From contig NZ_CP110139.1 in assembly GCF_025979885.1 (NCBI RefSeq), positions 2,294,001-2,358,000 on the forward strand: a DNA stretch of 64,000 nt, in the 5' to 3' direction. Numbering within the stretch: the first letter of the stretch is position 1; every line of letters begins with the position of its first letter. The stretch is from Hymenobacter sp. YIM 151500-1. Its GTDB lineage: Bacteria > Bacteroidota > Bacteroidia > Cytophagales > Hymenobacteraceae. The translations under genes and the position numbers were made by a program. Below, piece after piece: positions 8,328 through 16,741 of this stretch. The notes beneath the pieces are model-generated. The model did not search any database. It saw nothing but the letters and a program-made list of their open reading frames with translations, and was not told the DNA's origin.

Positions 8328-9011
8328 ATGGGCTCGTCGTCTTGGCTGCTGATTGCTGATTACGTGGAGATAGCAGCCTATGGAAGCCTAAGCATTCCAA
8401 CCCTGGTAGCACTAAGCCACTGGCGCCAGTTGTCGGCGCCGCTGCGGATGCTGGCCTGTGTGCCAGCGTACATGCTGCTGCTGTTTGTCCTGATGCGCCT
8501 TACCGCATACTTGGGCCAGCACAACATCTGGCTGGCGCATTTTTCGGCCATCGGCGAGTCGTTGCTTTACATTGGTACGTTTGCGCTGGCCCTGCCGCAT
8601 TTGCGCCGGTGGGTGCCGCTTCTTATTGCCGGCTTTCTGGCCGCCGCCGCCCTCGACTCCTTTGTGCTGGAGGGCACTCACCAGTTGAACTCCTACACCA
8701 TTGCGCTGGAAAGCTTCCTGGGGATTTTGCTGGTGCTGCTGTACTTCGAGCGGGAAATCAACACTCCCTCACGTGTTCTTCTGCTCGAGCGGCCCTTGAT
8801 TGTGGCCAGCATCGGGATTGTGTTGTATCTGGCTGGTACAGTTACGGTTTACCTAATCAGCAACTCCTTTGTACTCGCTAATGACATCATGGGCATGACG
8901 TTGCTGTACTCCGTGAATAGCGTGCTGCTGCTGTTGCTGTCGGGCTTGTTCACGTATGCATTTCGGTTGGCTTCTCTAGCCCGGCCCTACTCTGCTTTTC
9001 CGGGCAAGTAA
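8328..9011 (+). CDS. Multi-spanning membrane protein of unknown function
   Basis: 227 residues with about seven hydrophobic segments (roughly 6-26, 38-57, 66-90, 94-113, 122-141, 156-178, 190-215) and short loops, so an inner-membrane protein. No catalytic motif is seen. Its layout recalls the 7TM sensor modules placed in front of kinases, and a histidine kinase gene does follow 280 bp downstream, but fusion or partnership is only inferred. It is coupled to the CPPFC protein upstream (11-bp gap). Confidence 0.75.
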   Translation: MGSSSWLLIADYVEIAAYGSLSIPTLVALSHWRQLSAPLRMLACVPAYMLLLFVLMRLTAYLGQHNIWLAHFSAIGESLLYIGTFALALPHLRRWVPLLIAGFLAAAALDSFVLEGTHQLNSYTIALESFLGILLVLLYFEREINTPSRVLLLERPLIVASIGIVLYLAGTVTVYLISNSFVLANDIMGMTLLYSVNSVLLLLLSGLFTYAFRLASLARPYSAFPGK

Positions 9012-9071
9012 AATTTTGGGTATTTATAGCAGCTGCTCTATTCACTTAACACAACTATCTTGCTTATCTTA

Positions 9072-9079
9072 TATATTTG
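9072..9079 (+). promoter_or_regulatory. TATATTTG -7 box
   Basis: Perfect TAnnTTTG match within the 278-bp gap before the histidine kinase; no TTTG at the right distance upstream. It would give a leader of about 200 nt. Confidence 0.3.
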
Positions 9080-9289
9080 ACCAAACGTTCAGCCGAGCCC
9101 CGTTACAGTACATCGTTCCTACTTGCTCTTTGCGTCATGCGGCGGGCGGCAGTACCTGCCAGCTTCCGCCGAAACCCTCGGCAAAAGGTGCACACTCATA
9201 TTGGTAGGCTCGCCCGGAGCTGTGTCGCGGCAGCTAGCCGACCGACTTTATTGATTGCCTGAGCTGGCCCGCTGGCTTTTTTGATTTCC

Positions 9290-10102
9290 ATGCCCGACGC
9301 CCTGATCCCACTTATTCTGGTTACGCCCATCCTGCTCCTGCTGGCTCTGGGCATTGTGGCCTTTGTGGTGCGCTACCAGCGGCGCCTGCTCCAGCAGCAG
9401 CAGGAAATGCAGGCCATGCACGAGGCCGCCCAGCAGCAGGCTCTGGAAGCTGCCCTGCTGGCCCAGGAAGAGGAGCGCCGCCGCATTGCCGGCGACCTGC
9501 ACGACGGCGTGGGCACCACCCTGGCCATCGTTAAGCTTCACCTCAACACCCTGGACCAGCCCACCCTCACTCAGGAAGCCACCGCCCTGCTCGACCAGGC
9601 CATCAGCGAAGTGCGGCGCATCTCCCGCAACTTGCTGCCCGCGGCCTTGCAGAAGTTCGGTTTGCCCTTCGCCCTGGAGGCCTTGTCGCGTACCATGCCC
9701 GACGACGGGCCCACGCAGGTAACCCTGACCCAGCACGGCAACCCCCGCCGCCTCGACCCGCAGTATGAGCTGATTGTGTACCGCGTAGTGCAAGAGTTGC
9801 TCGGCAACGGCCTGCGCCATGCCCACGCCACGCACATCAGCATTGAGGTAGAGTTTGGGCCCGACTATCTGGCCCTGCAATACACCGACGACGGCGTAGG
9901 CTTCGACCCCACACTTTCGGAGCAGCAGCCGGCGCCGGGGGTGCGTACCGGTCTAGGCCTGACCAACTTACGCAGCCGCGTTGGCGTACTACGGGGCACG
10001 CTGAGACATGAATCGGCGCCGGGCCAGGGCACTCAGGTTTGGATTTCGCTCCCCATCCCGTACTTAACCAAGCATCACCCCGTTGCCGCTCCCACACTAT
10101 GA
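9290..10102 (+). CDS. Sensor histidine kinase, NarL/DegS type (HisKA_3)
   Basis: 270 residues. One N-terminal membrane helix (5-28) and a Gln-rich coiled coil (30-62) lead into the dimerisation/phosphoacceptor helix RRRIAGDLHDG with H71. The HATPase_c domain shows ELLGNGLRHA (N173) and DDGVGFD (200-206). There is almost no extracytoplasmic sensor, so input probably comes from a partner, possibly the membrane protein just upstream. The ATG at 9290 is preferred over an in-frame TTG nine bases earlier. Its stop overlaps the response-regulator start (ATGA, 10099-10102), which suggests translational coupling. Confidence 0.93.
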   Translation: MPDALIPLILVTPILLLLALGIVAFVVRYQRRLLQQQQEMQAMHEAAQQQALEAALLAQEEERRRIAGDLHDGVGTTLAIVKLHLNTLDQPTLTQEATALLDQAISEVRRISRNLLPAALQKFGLPFALEALSRTMPDDGPTQVTLTQHGNPRRLDPQYELIVYRVVQELLGNGLRHAHATHISIEVEFGPDYLALQYTDDGVGFDPTLSEQQPAPGVRTGLGLTNLRSRVGVLRGTLRHESAPGQGTQVWISLPIPYLTKHHPVAAPTL

Positions 10103-10527
10103 CCAACACACCCACTATTCGCCTGGCCGTCGTCGATGACCATATCCTATTTCGCAAAGGGTTGCGTGCCCTAATCAGCGGCTTCTCCGGAATGGAAGCC
10201 CTCTTTGAGGCCGGCGACGGCCAGGAGCTGCTGGAGCACCTCGACCAGGGCCGTGTGCCCGATGTGGTGCTGATGGACTTGCAGATGCCCGTGCTCGACG
10301 GCCTGCAAACCGTGCGGCTGCTGCGGGCCCAGTACCCGCACGTGCGCGTCATTATCATTTCGATGCACGACGAGCCCGAACTGATTGACTCGCTACGGGC
10401 CGAGGGCGCCCACGGCTACCTGCTCAAAAACGCCAGCCCCGAAGAAGTGCGCGGCGCCATCCTAACCGTCATGAACCAGCACCCGCCAACTTCGCGGCCG
10501 CCGCTGACGGTTTCGTTCTACCTTTAG
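10099..10527 (+). CDS. Response regulator, receiver domain only
   Basis: 142 residues. The receiver domain is complete: acidic pair D13-D14, phospho-acceptor D60, K110. It is most like the NarL/FixJ class, yet it ends about 20 residues after the domain (MNQHPPTSRPPLTVSFYL) and has no LuxR-type helix-turn-helix; usual length is about 210. I looked in the other frames downstream and see no helix-turn-helix remnant before the terminator at 10560. Either it is a true single-domain regulator acting by protein contact or an old truncation. Coupled to the kinase by a 4-bp overlap. Confidence 0.92.
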   Translation: MTNTPTIRLAVVDDHILFRKGLRALISGFSGMEALFEAGDGQELLEHLDQGRVPDVVLMDLQMPVLDGLQTVRLLRAQYPHVRVIIISMHDEPELIDSLRAEGAHGYLLKNASPEEVRGAILTVMNQHPPTSRPPLTVSFYL

Positions 10528-10559
10528 CCTCCTTTCCAATCCCCGTTCCCTTGCCCGCG

Positions 10560-10598
10560 CCAGCCTTGTGTCGTTACCGACGCAGGGCTGGTTTTTTT
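10560..10598 (+). terminator. Terminator of the kinase-regulator operon
   Basis: 14-bp stem (10560-10573 with 10578-10591, two G-U pairs), loop TTAC, then seven T. The remaining bases to 10839 hold nothing I can identify. Confidence 0.85.
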
Positions 10599-10839
10599 GG
10601 GTGGGCATCGGTAAGGCTCCCGGCAGAATGGTCGGACCTCCTCAGCCGCATAGCAGCCTATAGGTTTACAGAACAAACCGCACCTGGGAGTACCGCGCTG
10701 CATAGCGGTGCCGAAGACGCGCCCGTGCAACTCCGATACCTCTCTGGCACTGCTACGCGGCGCCGACCGGCTACAGCATGGCTTTGCTACAAAGCTTCGG
10801 GCTTACTATGCGGCTGAGGTGATACACTATAATAGTGGG

Positions 10840-11202
10840 TCAGATTAGCTCTTTGCTGGGGTTCCAGAACAGCTTGTCGAAGTCTACCACCTGGTCGTCG
10901 ACTACGCGCACCCCTTCGGCTTCCAGGGCTTCCTGCATGGCGGTGGGGGTGGCGAAGTGGTGGCGGCCCGTGAGCAAGCCGTTGCGGTTGACGACGCGCT
11001 GGGCCGGGATGTCGTCGAGGCCGTGGGCGGGGACGGCGGCAATCAGGGCGTAGCCGACCATGCGGGCTCCGTGCCGGGCACCCAGGTAGTGGGCAATGGC
11101 GCCGTAGGTGCTCACCCGGCCCCGCGGAATCAGCCGTACTACCTCGTGTACATCCTGAAAAAACGTGGGCGCCGCCCCGGAAGAACGAGAAGCAGTGGTC
11201 AT
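10840..11202 (-). CDS. Alkyltransferase-like (MGMT-family) DNA-binding protein without the active cysteine
   Basis: 120 residues from the ATG at 11202. The fold is that of the O6-alkylguanine-DNA alkyltransferase C-terminal domain: IPRGRVSTYGAIA (Tyr33), the arginine finger in GARMVGYAL (R47), and the active-site loop. The loop reads P-A-Q-R-V at 66-70, where the repair enzyme has P-C-H-R-V and typical Atl proteins have P-W-H-R-V. It therefore cannot transfer alkyl groups to Cys. By analogy with Atl proteins it probably flags alkylated bases for nucleotide excision repair. The start sits 5 bp after a promoter-like box. Confidence 0.9.
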   Translation of the reverse strand: MTTASRSSGAAPTFFQDVHEVVRLIPRGRVSTYGAIAHYLGARHGARMVGYALIAAVPAHGLDDIPAQRVVNRNGLLTGRHHFATPTAMQEALEAEGVRVVDDQVVDFDKLFWNPSKELI

Positions 11203-11207
11203 GCCGG

Positions 11208-11218
11208 CCAAGATACGC
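11208..11218 (-). promoter_or_regulatory. GCGTATCTTGG box
   Basis: Minus-strand box ending 5 bp before the start of the alkyltransferase-like gene; variant of the recurring GCGTAYCTTGC motif. Confidence 0.45.
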
Positions 11219-11373
11219 AACCGGGTCAGCACGCCCAAAAACAAGCTCAGCGGTAGAAAAAGCGCATTTTTTATACCAACCTCCCGTCAGCTCCTACCGT
11301 ATGGTAACCCAGGCCGCCTGTGCTGGACGGCCTTACCCTTTCTTCCTGAGTAAACCACTAACCACCTAACACT

Positions 11374-11868
11374 ATGTTCGACAAACTTGAAACCTTGGAT
11401 GACCTGTTTGAAATGCAACTCAAGGACCTGTACAGCGCCGAGAATCAGCTGGTAAAGGCCCTGCCCAAAATGGCCAGCGCCGCCAAAGATGCTCGTTTGC
11501 GCCAGGGCTTCGAGAAGCACTTGCAGGAAACCCAAAACCAGGTAGCCCGCCTGGAGCAGATTGGTCAGGCGCTTAACCTCGACCTGGGTGGCCACACCTG
11601 CAAAGCCATGGAAGGCCTGATTGCCGAAGGCCAGGAAACCATGTCGGAGCGCGCCACCGATGAGGTAATGGACGCCGCCCTGATTGCCGCTTCCCAGCGC
11701 ATCGAGCACTACGAAATTTCGGGCTACGGCACGGCCGCCCACTTTGCCGAGCGCTTGGGCTACGACGAAGCCGCCAACCTGCTACGCCAGACGCTGGAAG
11801 AGGAGCAGCTGACCGACACCAAGCTAAACGACCTGGCCAAGAGCTACATCAACCAGAAAGCCATGTAA
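11374..11868 (+). CDS. DUF892 / YciE-YciF family ferritin-like protein
   Basis: 164 residues, all helical. Opening LDDLFEMQLKDLYSAENQLVKALPKM and later helices with HYEISGYGTAAHFAE and LEEEQLTDTKLNDLA are diagnostic of the DUF892 ferritin-like family, whose carboxylate/His residues form a di-metal site. Members are associated with stress responses in enterobacteria; exact substrate is unknown. Stand-alone gene with a strong terminator. Confidence 0.93.
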   Translation: MFDKLETLDDLFEMQLKDLYSAENQLVKALPKMASAAKDARLRQGFEKHLQETQNQVARLEQIGQALNLDLGGHTCKAMEGLIAEGQETMSERATDEVMDAALIAASQRIEHYEISGYGTAAHFAERLGYDEAANLLRQTLEEEQLTDTKLNDLAKSYINQKAM

Positions 11869-11886
11869 GCTCTCTGCTTCTACCTG

Positions 11887-11917
11887 AAAAAAGCCTGCAA
11901 CCCGCAGGCTTTTTTTG
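11887..11917 (+). terminator. Terminator after the DUF892 gene
   Basis: Stem AAGCCTGC / GCAGGCTT around 11891-11911 with flanking A and T runs, then seven T. Confidence 0.9.
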
Positions 11918-12004
11918 TGTCTTACCCGCATCCTTTTGAGGCTTTACTGCCTGGGCTCGAACTACACTTTGGTTTCACGCGTTGGAACTGATTGCGTTCT
12001 GCCG

Positions 12005-12034
12005 TTTGGCGAGGGTGCCGCTAGTTTACTTTTT
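12005..12034 (+). promoter_or_regulatory. Possible promoter of the RND efflux operon
   Basis: TTTG at 12005-12008, 18-bp spacer, TACTTTTT at 12027-12034 (one mismatch to TAnnTTTG). Transcription would begin at or next to the ATG at 12037. Confidence 0.4.
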
Positions 12035-12036
12035 AC

Positions 12037-13212
12037 ATGCAAACGCAAGAACGAGAAGAAGTTCTCATACCCGAAGACACTCCTTCCGCCCGGTCTTCCT
12101 CGGCTGGGCGCCGGTTGTTGTGGCTTTTAGTGGCCGCGGCCGTGGTGGCGGGTCTGGTATTCGTGAAGATGAAATACTTCCCTTCGCCATCGGCCGAGGG
12201 CAAAGGCAGCAAAGGCGGGCCCGCCGGAGGGCGGGGGGCCGGTGGTTCGGGCGGGGCCGGCCCCGGTGGTGCTCAGCGCCTGCCGGTGCAGGTGTACGTG
12301 CTGCGGCCCACCAGCCTAGCCGACGAAGTAGCCGCTACGGGCTCGGTGCTGGCCGAAGAAGCAGTGATTATCCGCAGTGAAATTGCGGGCAAGATTACGT
12401 CCCTCAACATCCGGGAAGGGCAGCCGGTCCGCAAGGGCCAGCTGCTGCTCAGCATCAACGCCGATGAAATGCAGGCCGAGCTGCGCAAGCAGGAGTATAA
12501 CATCAGGCTGTATCGGGAGCAGGAAAAGCGCCAGCGCACCCTGCTCGACAAGGAGTACATCAGCGCCCAGGAATACGAGCAGGCCCAGAACCAGCTGCTC
12601 ACAGCCCAGGCCGACTTGCAGGCCCTGCGCGCCTCCCTGGCCAAGGCCTACGTGCGCGCCCCCTTCGACGGGGTGCTGGGCCTGACCACTGCCACAGTAG
12701 GCACCTACGTGAGCCCCGGCACCGATATCACCACCCTATCGAAGGTCAAGCCGGTGAAAATCAGCTTCTCCATTCCCAGCCGCTTCGCCAACCTGGTGCG
12801 CGTCGGCGACGAGGTGCGCATCACTGACGAAGCCACTAACCGCCAGTACGAAGCGCGGGTGTACGCCCTCGACCCGCAGATTGACCCCGTAAGCCGCACC
12901 CTGACCGTGCGGGCCCGCTATGCCAATGCCGCTAACGAGCTGCGGCCCGGCGCCTTCGTGCGCGTGAACCTCCAGCTGGGCGAAACCAGCCAGGCCCTGC
13001 AAGTGCCCACCGAAGCGGTAATCCCCGAAGCCAGCGGCTACAGCGTGTACACCGTGCGGGGCGGCAAGATGGTCCCGAAGAAAGTGAAAATCGGGGTGCG
13101 CTCCGAAAAGCTGATCCAAGTAACGGAGGGCCTGGCCGTGGGCGACTCCGTGATTCGCACCGGGATTCTCCAGGTGAAGCCCGGCGACGCTGTTAAGGTA
13201 ATTAGTAATTAG
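12037..13212 (+). CDS. RND efflux membrane-fusion (periplasmic adaptor) protein
   Basis: 391 residues. Adaptor linking the inner-membrane RND pump to TolC. It has an N-terminal membrane anchor (27-44), a Gly-rich linker (55-80), then the lipoyl/barrel-sandwich half (AEEAVIIRSEIAGKITSL, REGQPVRKGQLL), an alpha-hairpin (125-175), the matching lipoyl half (AYVRAPFDGVLG) and beta-barrel domains. The last codons (VISN and stop) lie inside the left inverted repeat of the inserted cassette, so its original C-terminus may have been changed. The permease follows, separated by that cassette. Confidence 0.94.
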   Translation: MQTQEREEVLIPEDTPSARSSSAGRRLLWLLVAAAVVAGLVFVKMKYFPSPSAEGKGSKGGPAGGRGAGGSGGAGPGGAQRLPVQVYVLRPTSLADEVAATGSVLAEEAVIIRSEIAGKITSLNIREGQPVRKGQLLLSINADEMQAELRKQEYNIRLYREQEKRQRTLLDKEYISAQEYEQAQNQLLTAQADLQALRASLAKAYVRAPFDGVLGLTTATVGTYVSPGTDITTLSKVKPVKISFSIPSRFANLVRVGDEVRITDEATNRQYEARVYALDPQIDPVSRTLTVRARYANAANELRPGAFVRVNLQLGETSQALQVPTEAVIPEASGYSVYTVRGGKMVPKKVKIGVRSEKLIQVTEGLAVGDSVIRTGILQVKPGDAVKVISN

Positions 13213-13649
13213 GAATTAATAATTAATAATTGACGTGTTAGGCGGATAGCATGAGAGAAGACAACATAATTTTACAAAAAAGCTATGCTTTTGCTGTTAG
13301 AGTTGTTAAGCTAAGTCAGTTTTCGGTTAGGAAAAAACAAGCCTATCAATTAGCCGATCAAGTGCGCCGGAGCGGCACTAGCGGCACTTCGATTGGAGCC
13401 AACATGGAGGAAGCAGTAGGCGGCTTCTCTCGCAAAGACTTTATTGCCAAGTGTGGTATTGCCTATAAAGAAACCCGTGAAACGTATTATTGGCTTCGGC
13501 TGCTCCGTGACACTGAATATATAGATATTACCCAGGCTAATTCGCTTCTACAGGATTGCGAGGAGTTATTGAAAAATAATTACCGCTATTATTCGGTCAT
13601 CTCGCGACGACTCCGCCAATTCTTAATTATTAATTTCTAATTACTAATT
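13200..13649. mobile_element. Four-helix-bundle gene cassette with 33-bp terminal inverted repeats
   Basis: Bases 13200-13232 and 13617-13649 are inverted copies (31 of 33 match). Their AT-rich sequence is built from AATTA/TTAAT words (AATTAGTAATTAG...). The segment between is visibly AT-richer than its GC-rich neighbours. It carries one complete gene (13251-13640) and sits between the adaptor and permease genes of an RND operon. Its ends supply stop codons to the adaptor gene on the left and to its own gene on the right. No transposase is present. The mobility is inferred from structure. Confidence 0.7.
13251..13640 (+). CDS. Four-helix-bundle protein (23S rRNA intervening-sequence-protein family)
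   Basis: 129 residues, all helical, with the family hallmarks LADQVRRSGTSGTSIGANMEEAVGG and KETRETYYWLRLLRDTEYI. This family was first noticed as ORFs within 23S rRNA intervening sequences; related proteins include the accessory protein Avd of diversity-generating retroelements. Biochemical role is unknown, probably nucleic-acid binding through a basic pentamer. The codon use is AT-rich and foreign beside the neighbouring efflux genes. The last four residues (IINF) and stop are encoded by the terminal repeat. See the cassette entry. Confidence 0.92.
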   Translation: MREDNIILQKSYAFAVRVVKLSQFSVRKKQAYQLADQVRRSGTSGTSIGANMEEAVGGFSRKDFIAKCGIAYKETRETYYWLRLLRDTEYIDITQANSLLQDCEELLKNNYRYYSVISRRLRQFLIINF

Positions 13650-13660
13650 AAAGACGAAGC

Positions 13661-16600
13661 ATGAGTCTTTCATCCACCAGCATCAACCGCCCGGTTTTGG
13701 CTATTGTGATGAGCCTGGTCATTGTCATTTTTGGCGTGATTGGGTTCCGCTCACTCAGCATCCGGGAGTACCCCAGCGTCGACCCGCCCATTATTACGGT
13801 GTCGGCCTCCTACACCGGCGCCTCGGCCGACGTGATTCAGAGCCAGGTGACGGAGCCGCTGGAGGAAGCCCTCAACGGCATTGCCGGCATCCGGAACCTG
13901 ACCTCGAACTCGCGCGACGGCCGCTCCCAGATTACGGTGGAGTTCGACCTCGATGCCGACCTGGAAACGGCCGCCAACGACGTACGCGACAAGGTGTCGG
14001 GGGCCCAGGGGCGCCTGCCGCGCGACATCGACCCGCCCGTGGTGAGCAAGGCTAATGCTGACTCCCAGCCCATCGTGCTCAGCTACCTCAGCTCCTCGAA
14101 GCGCAACCTGCTGGAGCTGACCGACTATGCTAACAACGTGCTCAAGGAGCGCCTGCAAACCATTCCGGGCGTGTCGGAAATCCGGGTGTACGGGGAGCGG
14201 CGCTACTCCATGCGCCTGTGGCTGGACCCGGTGAAGCTCTCGGCCCTGGGCGTGAGCCCCGTAGATGTGCAGGCCGCCCTCACCCGCGAGAACGTGGAGC
14301 TGCCCAGCGGCTCGGTGCAGGGCGCGGCCACCCAGCTTACCCTGCGCACCATGGGCCGCCTGAGCACCGTGGAGGAATTCAACAACCTCATCATCCGCCG
14401 CGACGCCGCCTCCCTGGTGCGCCTCTCCGACGTGGGCTACGCCGAGCTGTACCCCGAAAACGACCAGACCATCTTCCGCGTCAACGGCATTCCGGGCGTG
14501 GCCCTGGCGGTTATTCCGCAGCCAGGCTCCAACCAGATTGACATTGCCGACGAGTTCAACAAGCGCCTGGAGCAGTACGGCAAAGACCTGCCCGCCGACC
14601 TGGAGCTGCGCCCGGCCATCGACAACTCCATCTTTATCCGCAACTCCATCAGCGAGGTGGAGCACACCATCATCGAGGCCTTCGTGCTGGTGGTGGTCAT
14701 CATCTTCCTGTTTCTGCGCGACTGGCGCTCCACGCTGATTCCGGTGGTAGCCATTCCGGTGTCCTTGGTGGGTATTTTCTTCGTGATGTACCTGCTCGAC
14801 TTCTCCATCAACGTGCTGACGCTGCTGGGCGTGGTGCTGGCCATTGGCCTGGTAGTAGACGACGCCATTGTGGTACTGGAAAATATCTACTCCCGCATTG
14901 AGGAGGGCGAAGACCCGCGCACGGCCGCCATCCACGGCTCCGAGGAAATCTTGATGGCCGTTATCAGCACGACCATTGTGCTGGCGGCCGTGTTTCTGCC
15001 GGTGGTGTTTCTGACGGGCATCACCGGGCGCCTGTTCCGGGAGTTTGGCATTGTGGTGGCGGGCTCGGTGTTGATTTCGGCCTTCGTCTCGCTCACGCTC
15101 ACGCCCATGATGTGCTCCAAGCTGCTGAAGCGTCAGGAAACGCACAACTGGTTTTACCGCAAGACCGAGCCGTTTTTTGAGCGTATGATTGGCGGCTACC
15201 AGGACAGCCTTCAGACCTTTTTGCGCAACCGCTGGCTAGCCTGGGTGGTGGTGGCGGGCACGGGCGTGGGCATCTGGTACTTCGTGGGCGCTCTGCCCTC
15301 GGAGCTGGCCCCGGTGGAGGACCGCAGCCGCGTCAACGTGAATGCCACAGGGCCCGAGGGCGCTTCGTTTGAGTTCATGGACGAGTATATGGCCCAGGTA
15401 ACCCAGTTAGTCCAGGACTCGGCCGGCCGGGATTTGAGCAGCGTGTTTACCGTGACGTCGCCGGGCTTCGGGGGTGGCGCCAACTCTGGTTTTGCGCGGG
15501 TGCTGCTCAAGCCCGCCGATGAGCGGCCCCGCACCCAGGACCAGGTAGCCACCAGCCTCACGGCCGGCGTGAAGCGGCTCACGGCCGCCCGTACCTCTGT
15601 TAGCCAGGACCAGAGTATCGGCTCGGGCGGGGGCGGGCTGCCGGTGCAGTTTGTGGTGCAGACCCAGGACTTCGACAAGCTGCGCACGGCCGTGCCCAAG
15701 TTTCTGGAAGCTGCGCGCCAGGACCCCACGTTTCAGTTCGTGGACGTGAACTTGAAGTTCAACAAGCCCGAGCTGCGCATCAACATCGACCGGGAGAAGG
15801 CCCAGAGCCTGGGCGTAAGCGTGCAGAGCATCAGCCAGACCCTGCAAGCCGGCCTGAGCGGGCAGCGCTACGGTTACTTTATCCGGGGTGGCAAGCAGTA
15901 CCAGATTATCGGGCAGGTGGCCCGCGAGGACCGGGACCAGCCCCTGGACGTGCGCCTGCTGTCGGTGAAGAATGCCAACGGGGAGCTGGTGCAGCTCGAC
16001 AACGTGATTCGGCTGACCGAAAGCAGCACCCCGCCCCAGCTCTACCGCTTCAACCGCTACAACTCGGCCACTTTCTCGGCGGCGCTGGCGCCCGGCCGCA
16101 CGCTTGGCGACGGTATTGCCGCTATGCAGGCCATTGCCGATAAGCAGCTCGACGACACCTTCTCCACGGAGCTGGCCGGCGCCTCCCGCGACTTCCAGGA
16201 AAGCTCCTCGTCCCTGCTGTTTGCCTTTGGCCTGGCCCTGGTCTTGATTTACTTGGTGCTGGCGGCCCAGTTCGAGAGCTTCCGCGACCCGGTGATTATC
16301 ATGGTGACGGTGCCGCTGGCCTTGTCGGGCGCGTTGCTCAGCCTGTGGTACTTCAACCAGACGCTTAACCTGTTCTCGCAAATCGGCATCATCATGCTGG
16401 TGGGGCTGGTGACGAAGAACGGCATCCTCATCGTGGAATTTGCCAACCAGCGCGTAGAGCACGGCGTGGACTACATGACCGGCCTCATTGAAGGCGCTAC
16501 GGCCCGCTTCCGCCCCATCCTGATGACTTCGCTCTGCGCCATCCTCGGCATTCTGCCTATTGCCATAGCTACCGGCGCGGGCGCCCTGAGCCGCCGGGCC

Positions 16601-16735
16601 ATGGGCATCGGCGTGGTGGGCGGCCTGCTGTTTGCCACGGCTCTGACCCTGTACGTGGTGCCGGTGATGTACTCCTACTTCGCTACGGCCAAGAAGCACA
16701 GTGGCAAGGCCGTAGCCAGGAAGGCAGTGGCGTAG
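13661..16735 (+). CDS. RND efflux permease, HAE1 (AcrB/MdtB-like) family
   Basis: 1024 residues, full length. Proton-driven trimeric inner-membrane pump for hydrophobic compounds. Twelve membrane helices in two halves: TM1 at 9-29 (INRPVLAIVMSLVIVIFGV), the TM2-6 block about 335-490, TM7 about 525, the TM8-12 block about 850-1010. The proton-relay aspartates are in GLVVDDAIVVLEN of TM4. Two large periplasmic porter domains are present. The start is separated from its adaptor gene by the inserted cassette, so expression may depend on read-through. Confidence 0.95.
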   Translation: MSLSSTSINRPVLAIVMSLVIVIFGVIGFRSLSIREYPSVDPPIITVSASYTGASADVIQSQVTEPLEEALNGIAGIRNLTSNSRDGRSQITVEFDLDADLETAANDVRDKVSGAQGRLPRDIDPPVVSKANADSQPIVLSYLSSSKRNLLELTDYANNVLKERLQTIPGVSEIRVYGERRYSMRLWLDPVKLSALGVSPVDVQAALTRENVELPSGSVQGAATQLTLRTMGRLSTVEEFNNLIIRRDAASLVRLSDVGYAELYPENDQTIFRVNGIPGVALAVIPQPGSNQIDIADEFNKRLEQYGKDLPADLELRPAIDNSIFIRNSISEVEHTIIEAFVLVVVIIFLFLRDWRSTLIPVVAIPVSLVGIFFVMYLLDFSINVLTLLGVVLAIGLVVDDAIVVLENIYSRIEEGEDPRTAAIHGSEEILMAVISTTIVLAAVFLPVVFLTGITGRLFREFGIVVAGSVLISAFVSLTLTPMMCSKLLKRQETHNWFYRKTEPFFERMIGGYQDSLQTFLRNRWLAWVVVAGTGVGIWYFVGALPSELAPVEDRSRVNVNATGPEGASFEFMDEYMAQVTQLVQDSAGRDLSSVFTVTSPGFGGGANSGFARVLLKPADERPRTQDQVATSLTAGVKRLTAARTSVSQDQSIGSGGGGLPVQFVVQTQDFDKLRTAVPKFLEAARQDPTFQFVDVNLKFNKPELRINIDREKAQSLGVSVQSISQTLQAGLSGQRYGYFIRGGKQYQIIGQVAREDRDQPLDVRLLSVKNANGELVQLDNVIRLTESSTPPQLYRFNRYNSATFSAALAPGRTLGDGIAAMQAIADKQLDDTFSTELAGASRDFQESSSSLLFAFGLALVLIYLVLAAQFESFRDPVIIMVTVPLALSGALLSLWYFNQTLNLFSQIGIIMLVGLVTKNGILIVEFANQRVEHGVDYMTGLIEGATARFRPILMTSLCAILGILPIAIATGAGALSRRAMGIGVVGGLLFATALTLYVVPVMYSYFATAKKHSGKAVARKAVA

Positions 16736-16741
16736 CCCTAT

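Noticed and set aside
9016-9262. Two small frames before the histidine kinase
   Set aside because: Short, overlapping each other, with no coding-like composition; treated as a leader region.
10528-10839. Possible lost helix-turn-helix domain of the response regulator
   Set aside because: No LuxR-type residues in any frame; a terminator begins 33 bp after the stop.
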